64,000 bases of DNA, taken from Eumeta japonica (lineage: Eukaryota; Arthropoda; Insecta; Lepidoptera; Psychidae). The stretch covers positions 204,835-268,834 of the forward strand of contig BGZK01000837.1 in NCBI GenBank assembly GCA_005406025.1. Reading direction: 5' to 3'. Under the pieces are notes generated by a model. That model saw only the letters and a list, made by a program, of their open reading frames with translations. It did not search any database and was not told the DNA's origin. The position numbers and the translations under genes are program-made. Positions 61,489-64,000 of this stretch are shown here, one piece after another; position 1 is the stretch's first letter, and every line of letters begins with the position of its first letter.

Positions 61489-63357
61489 TAAGCCAAATCG
61501 TCTTTGACATATGTCAAAATAATAGATTTTGGACAAACAATGTGTACACTCACCAGATGCCAATCTCAAAAATTCCGTATTAAATTGTCCATAGTGATAT
61601 TGTAATGCTCCATCTTCTCCAAATGGAATCCTCTCGAAATTTGTGTTGTCAAACAACTTCTCATATAGATGGGTGCCCACCAAAATGTTCCTCAATTTTT
61701 GCATACTACAAAGGAAATTAGATTAATCTAAAAGTAAATATATTATATCTAAATTCAAGCACATGAACTTCCTTCAAAACTTTTCACCAAGAGAAAAGCA
61801 TTAATTTTAAAAAGTCCTCCATTATCACGAGCCTCTAGCAAGAAAGCCTAGAAGAGAAACAATGCCATTTATTTATGTAACAGCAACGATACTACCAGTA
61901 TATCGAAAACATTTAAGGGAAGTGCAAAATGGATCTTTTAAAGTCCTTATCGAACAAACAGAAAACTATCACTCACCCACTCGTAACTTCCTCATATTTT
62001 CTAGGTACGTGCATCAATGTAGCACCATAATTTTTCCTGATTTTAGGTATAGTGCTGATTAGCAACTGCATGATACCCCTTACAGCCCAATGGGTGCCAT
62101 TTCCCTGCAACGCTCCTAACAGTCCAACCCATATTTCTTCGAATACTTTCTTTGTAGACCATCCCACAAAATTCACTCTGATAAATAAGGGATCAATTTA
62201 AACTATAATAAATTTCGATCTTTTTCAGTAGAAACAGAAAAAGGTATAATATAAAGGTATCTTTAATTAGTAATAATATAATTCCTATAATTACAGAAGT
62301 ATGAAAATTAAAAAATGATAATTAAAAACTGCAATAATTAAAAGTGGTAGTTGACCAACACTAATTAAATTGACACAAATAATTTAGCAATAACTTACAA
62401 ATTTAAAAACCAATAAAACCAAAAAATAAAACAAATATTATATGAAACAAATTATTTTTTACAGACAGTTTCAAAAAAAATAGCCAAAATAAGTTTTTTC
62501 ATATTACAACAAAACATATGGTTACATAAGAAGATAAAATACATTACATGTACCTAAATAAAAATGCTTCCAGCACATCCATATCCTGCAAAGCTTGTAA
62601 AGGTATATCTATTTTCTCCGTGTAATCCTTCTGAGAAGACAAATCGACAGACGACCATGCAATGGGCGGAATTAAAGCAACCTTACATACTAAATCCAAT
62701 CTGAAATAACAAAAAAAAAGATAAGAAGCTTTGAGATTAAACATTTCAACAAACAGATTTTAAGTGCACAGAAATCTCACTTCCAATCAGACTGTATTTA
62801 TATAAATGAAAAATATAAATTCATTATTACAAGTGATACACATATTATTACGTACACAAGTTTGGAATATGTTAATGATAGAATAAAAAATATGCTATCA
62901 TAATAAAAATATATGTGTATTAATAAAAAATTAACTATGATCTGGTTATTTAACAAAGTTATAAAAAAGAATAATTAGATGATTCCAAAATGAAACCATA
63001 GTAAAATATTAATACTACTTTAAATTTGGCATACTCTTTTTTCTGAAATGGACAAGGTACTATATCGGACAAAGCATAAGCATGAACTGCCAACATAATA
63101 ATTTCACTAATATTAAAGCTTTTAATAATTAAAGCTTGAAACACGTATAACTACCTCGACAGACTAACGAGTAAATTCTCTATGGGTATCTTATATGACT
63201 CCGCTAAAATATTATCATATTTGGAAAGATTTCGCGAATAGAAATTCATCTCCCAATATTCAATCAAAGTCAATAGCTTGTCGCTGGTCAACATTATATC
63301 GCTTTTAGGTGCATTTCCCGTTTTTATATAGTTCTTGAATATCAATGGCTTTGTATC
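52646..63357 (-). CDS. htt: Huntingtin, C-terminal part (11 exons, 754 aa visible; 5' part lies beyond the window)
   Basis: Seen: minus-strand exons 63155-63357, 62554-62700, 61977-62177, 61554-61705, 58621-58748, 58027-58248, 56803-57005, 55892-56030, 54850-54985, 53750-54069 and 52646-53059 (stop TAA) join with compatible phases (2,2,2,1,0,0,2,0,1,0). Known landmarks of the huntingtin C-terminal HEAT region can be read in order: PPIAW then F-x-G-W-S-T in exons 2-3, I-D-V-N-S-C-x-Q-L-L in exon 5, T-S-D-L-F-T-E in exon 6, A-L-Q-G-C-L in exon 7, S-M-E-R-V-T-L-L in exon 10 and V-S-A-S-T-N-P near the end. Function: a large cytoplasmic scaffold of HEAT-type helices with roles in transport and autophagy in animals, about 3100-3600 aa in full. 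The polyglutamine region, where present, lies at the N terminus and is outside this window. Exon 10 is markedly GC-rich against its introns. The donor after exon 10 (GAG|GTGTTT) is weak, but the join continues the conserved I-V-x-x-V-F-x-T stretch. Confidence 0.94.
55090..55500 (+). repeat. Interspersed repeat family Y, copy 2, in a huntingtin intron
   Basis: Contains CTTAGGCGGCGATTTGATAA, GCGTCACGTTTGGGCACA, TTTACCATTGTGTTTTGTGA and a terminal ACACGTGCACGGATTTTTTT, in the same order as copy 1 but without the 650-bp middle. No open frame of note. Confidence 0.65.
59618..60540 (-). pseudogene. Mariner transposase relic, nearly full length, in a huntingtin intron
   Basis: Minus-strand pieces in order: an N-terminal Q-N-W-F and H-E-I-A-E-E-L-G-I-D-H-K (helix-turn-helix), K-R-L-I-x-G-Y-E-K (the GDEKW site has decayed), R-A-K-K-M-M-V-K-R-Q-A, H-H-G-N-T-R-P-H (remnant of the catalytic HDNARPH) and S-Y-S-P-E-L-T-P-S-D-F-H-L-F, ending near 59618. 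This is the mariner D,D34D layout. Several frameshifts and stops make it inactive. It sits in the huntingtin intron 58749-61553, in the sense orientation. Confidence 0.85.
60616..61288 (+). repeat. Interspersed repeat family X, copy 3, in a huntingtin intron
   Basis: Aligned with copy 2 over most of its length, including ATGGCACTTATGTCCTTTTG, CTTAGAAACCTTAAAGTA and the terminal AAGGGTTCCGTTTTTGCC. It lies directly upstream (in gene sense) of the mariner relic and next to a (TA)n tract. Confidence 0.75.
61430..61484. repeat. (TA)n microsatellite, about 27 units
   Basis: Uninterrupted AT dinucleotides for 55 bp in a huntingtin intron, about 70 bp from the donor of exon 61554-61705. Confidence 0.98.
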
Positions 63358-64000
63358 CTGGAAAAAAAAAGGTAAATAAGTGTGCAAAACCAAAATAAAT
63401 TTGCCAAATATTGTAAAGAGAAGAATATATCATTGTAGAAATTGATCAAATAACATACTGGTATTAATTTATTACATTATTCATTACATTTTCAATGTAA
63501 GTTTTAATAGCCCATTGATGAAGCACACCTTCCACAATATTTTTCTTTCTTGGATTTATGCTTATCTATATAAACCTTATCCCATTCAGCCAAATGGAAT
63601 ATGGTTTAAGCATATGTTGTGTATCATGTATTTGCATATTATTTAAATCGTAAAAAATATATGTATGTTTTTTATTATTGTTTTCAACTAAATGATAAAT
63701 CATCTAAAGAAAATACATTTAAAAGGCCTACAAAAAATTTCTATCCCACAAACATATTTGCATGAAATACAATAACCACAAGGTAGATACTATAAATTTA
63801 GTTGCATCGAAGTATGATTTGTATTTTAAAAGAAAAAAATGATACATGAAATGAATTTTTTGTCTGAACCAAAATAACAAATGAAAATTAAATATTTTCT
63901 ACATTTTCTTTAATTAAATCATCATTTTTAACAAATAACTTTGTGTTGAGTTTGCTGTTTGTAGCAGAATACTTTAGACAATATTTACTTATTCCATAAT
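63358..64000. other. Huntingtin intron running out of the window
   Basis: AT-rich. No further exon seen. The next upstream huntingtin exon should lie beyond 64000. Confidence 0.6.

Noticed and set aside
62959..63144. Minus-strand ORF between two huntingtin exons
   Set aside because: The flanking exons join directly in phase and across a conserved block, so an extra exon here would break the match. Treated as intron.
1..64000. Bacterial-type defence system, CRISPR array or phage genes
   Set aside because: No regular spacer-repeat array, operon spacing or ribosome-binding sites. All recognisable genes are intron-split animal genes or eukaryotic transposons.

Overview
This is a window of a eukaryotic nuclear genome, almost certainly an insect and most likely a moth or butterfly. 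It is AT-rich and gene-poor. Its genes are split into short exons with GT-AG introns, and the space between exons is full of decayed transposons. The tRNA-derived SINE, mariner relics, jockey-like LINE tails and several small repeats resemble types common in Lepidoptera. There is no bacterial operon, CRISPR array or phage structure. The species is not identified.

Three protein-coding genes can be reconstructed exon by exon, all on the minus strand. Two are tandem paralogues of a four-membrane-segment, clarin-like family: clarin-like A (6044-19266, 7 exons, 253 aa) and clarin-like B (30046-38895, 7 exons, 254 aa). Every intron has the same phase and exons 2 to 7 have identical lengths (121, 71, 82, 147, 160 and 88 nt), so they arose by duplication of one intron-containing gene. 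The third is the 3' part of huntingtin (52646-63357, 11 exons, 754 aa visible). It reads right to left and its upstream exons lie beyond position 64000.

Layout: 1-5640 is intergenic DNA with repeats and a mariner scrap. 5651-19266 is clarin-like A, whose introns hold a LINE tail, a MITE, a SINE and a 1.25-kb long inverted repeat. 19267-29735 is intergenic, with a GC-rich upstream region for gene A, a mariner relic, a LINE fragment and a hAT-like end. 29736-38895 is clarin-like B. 38896-52645 is intergenic, with a degraded two-ORF LINE (about 40880-45180), foldback and TIR elements, two mariner relics and a GC-rich promoter-like tract near 49.4-49.65 kb. 52646-64000 is huntingtin; its largest visible intron holds a mariner relic and a (TA)n microsatellite.

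The clarins are probably small membrane proteins of related function; huntingtin is a HEAT-repeat scaffold. Nothing in the sequence ties them into one pathway. The most unusual structural signals are the long inverted repeat inside intron 1 of clarin-like A, and a set of short near-perfect hairpins. Two of these hairpins sit inside dead transposon ORFs and look like template-switch scars. A 153-nt open stretch on the plus strand at 5665-5817 with good splice sites is an unassigned candidate exon.
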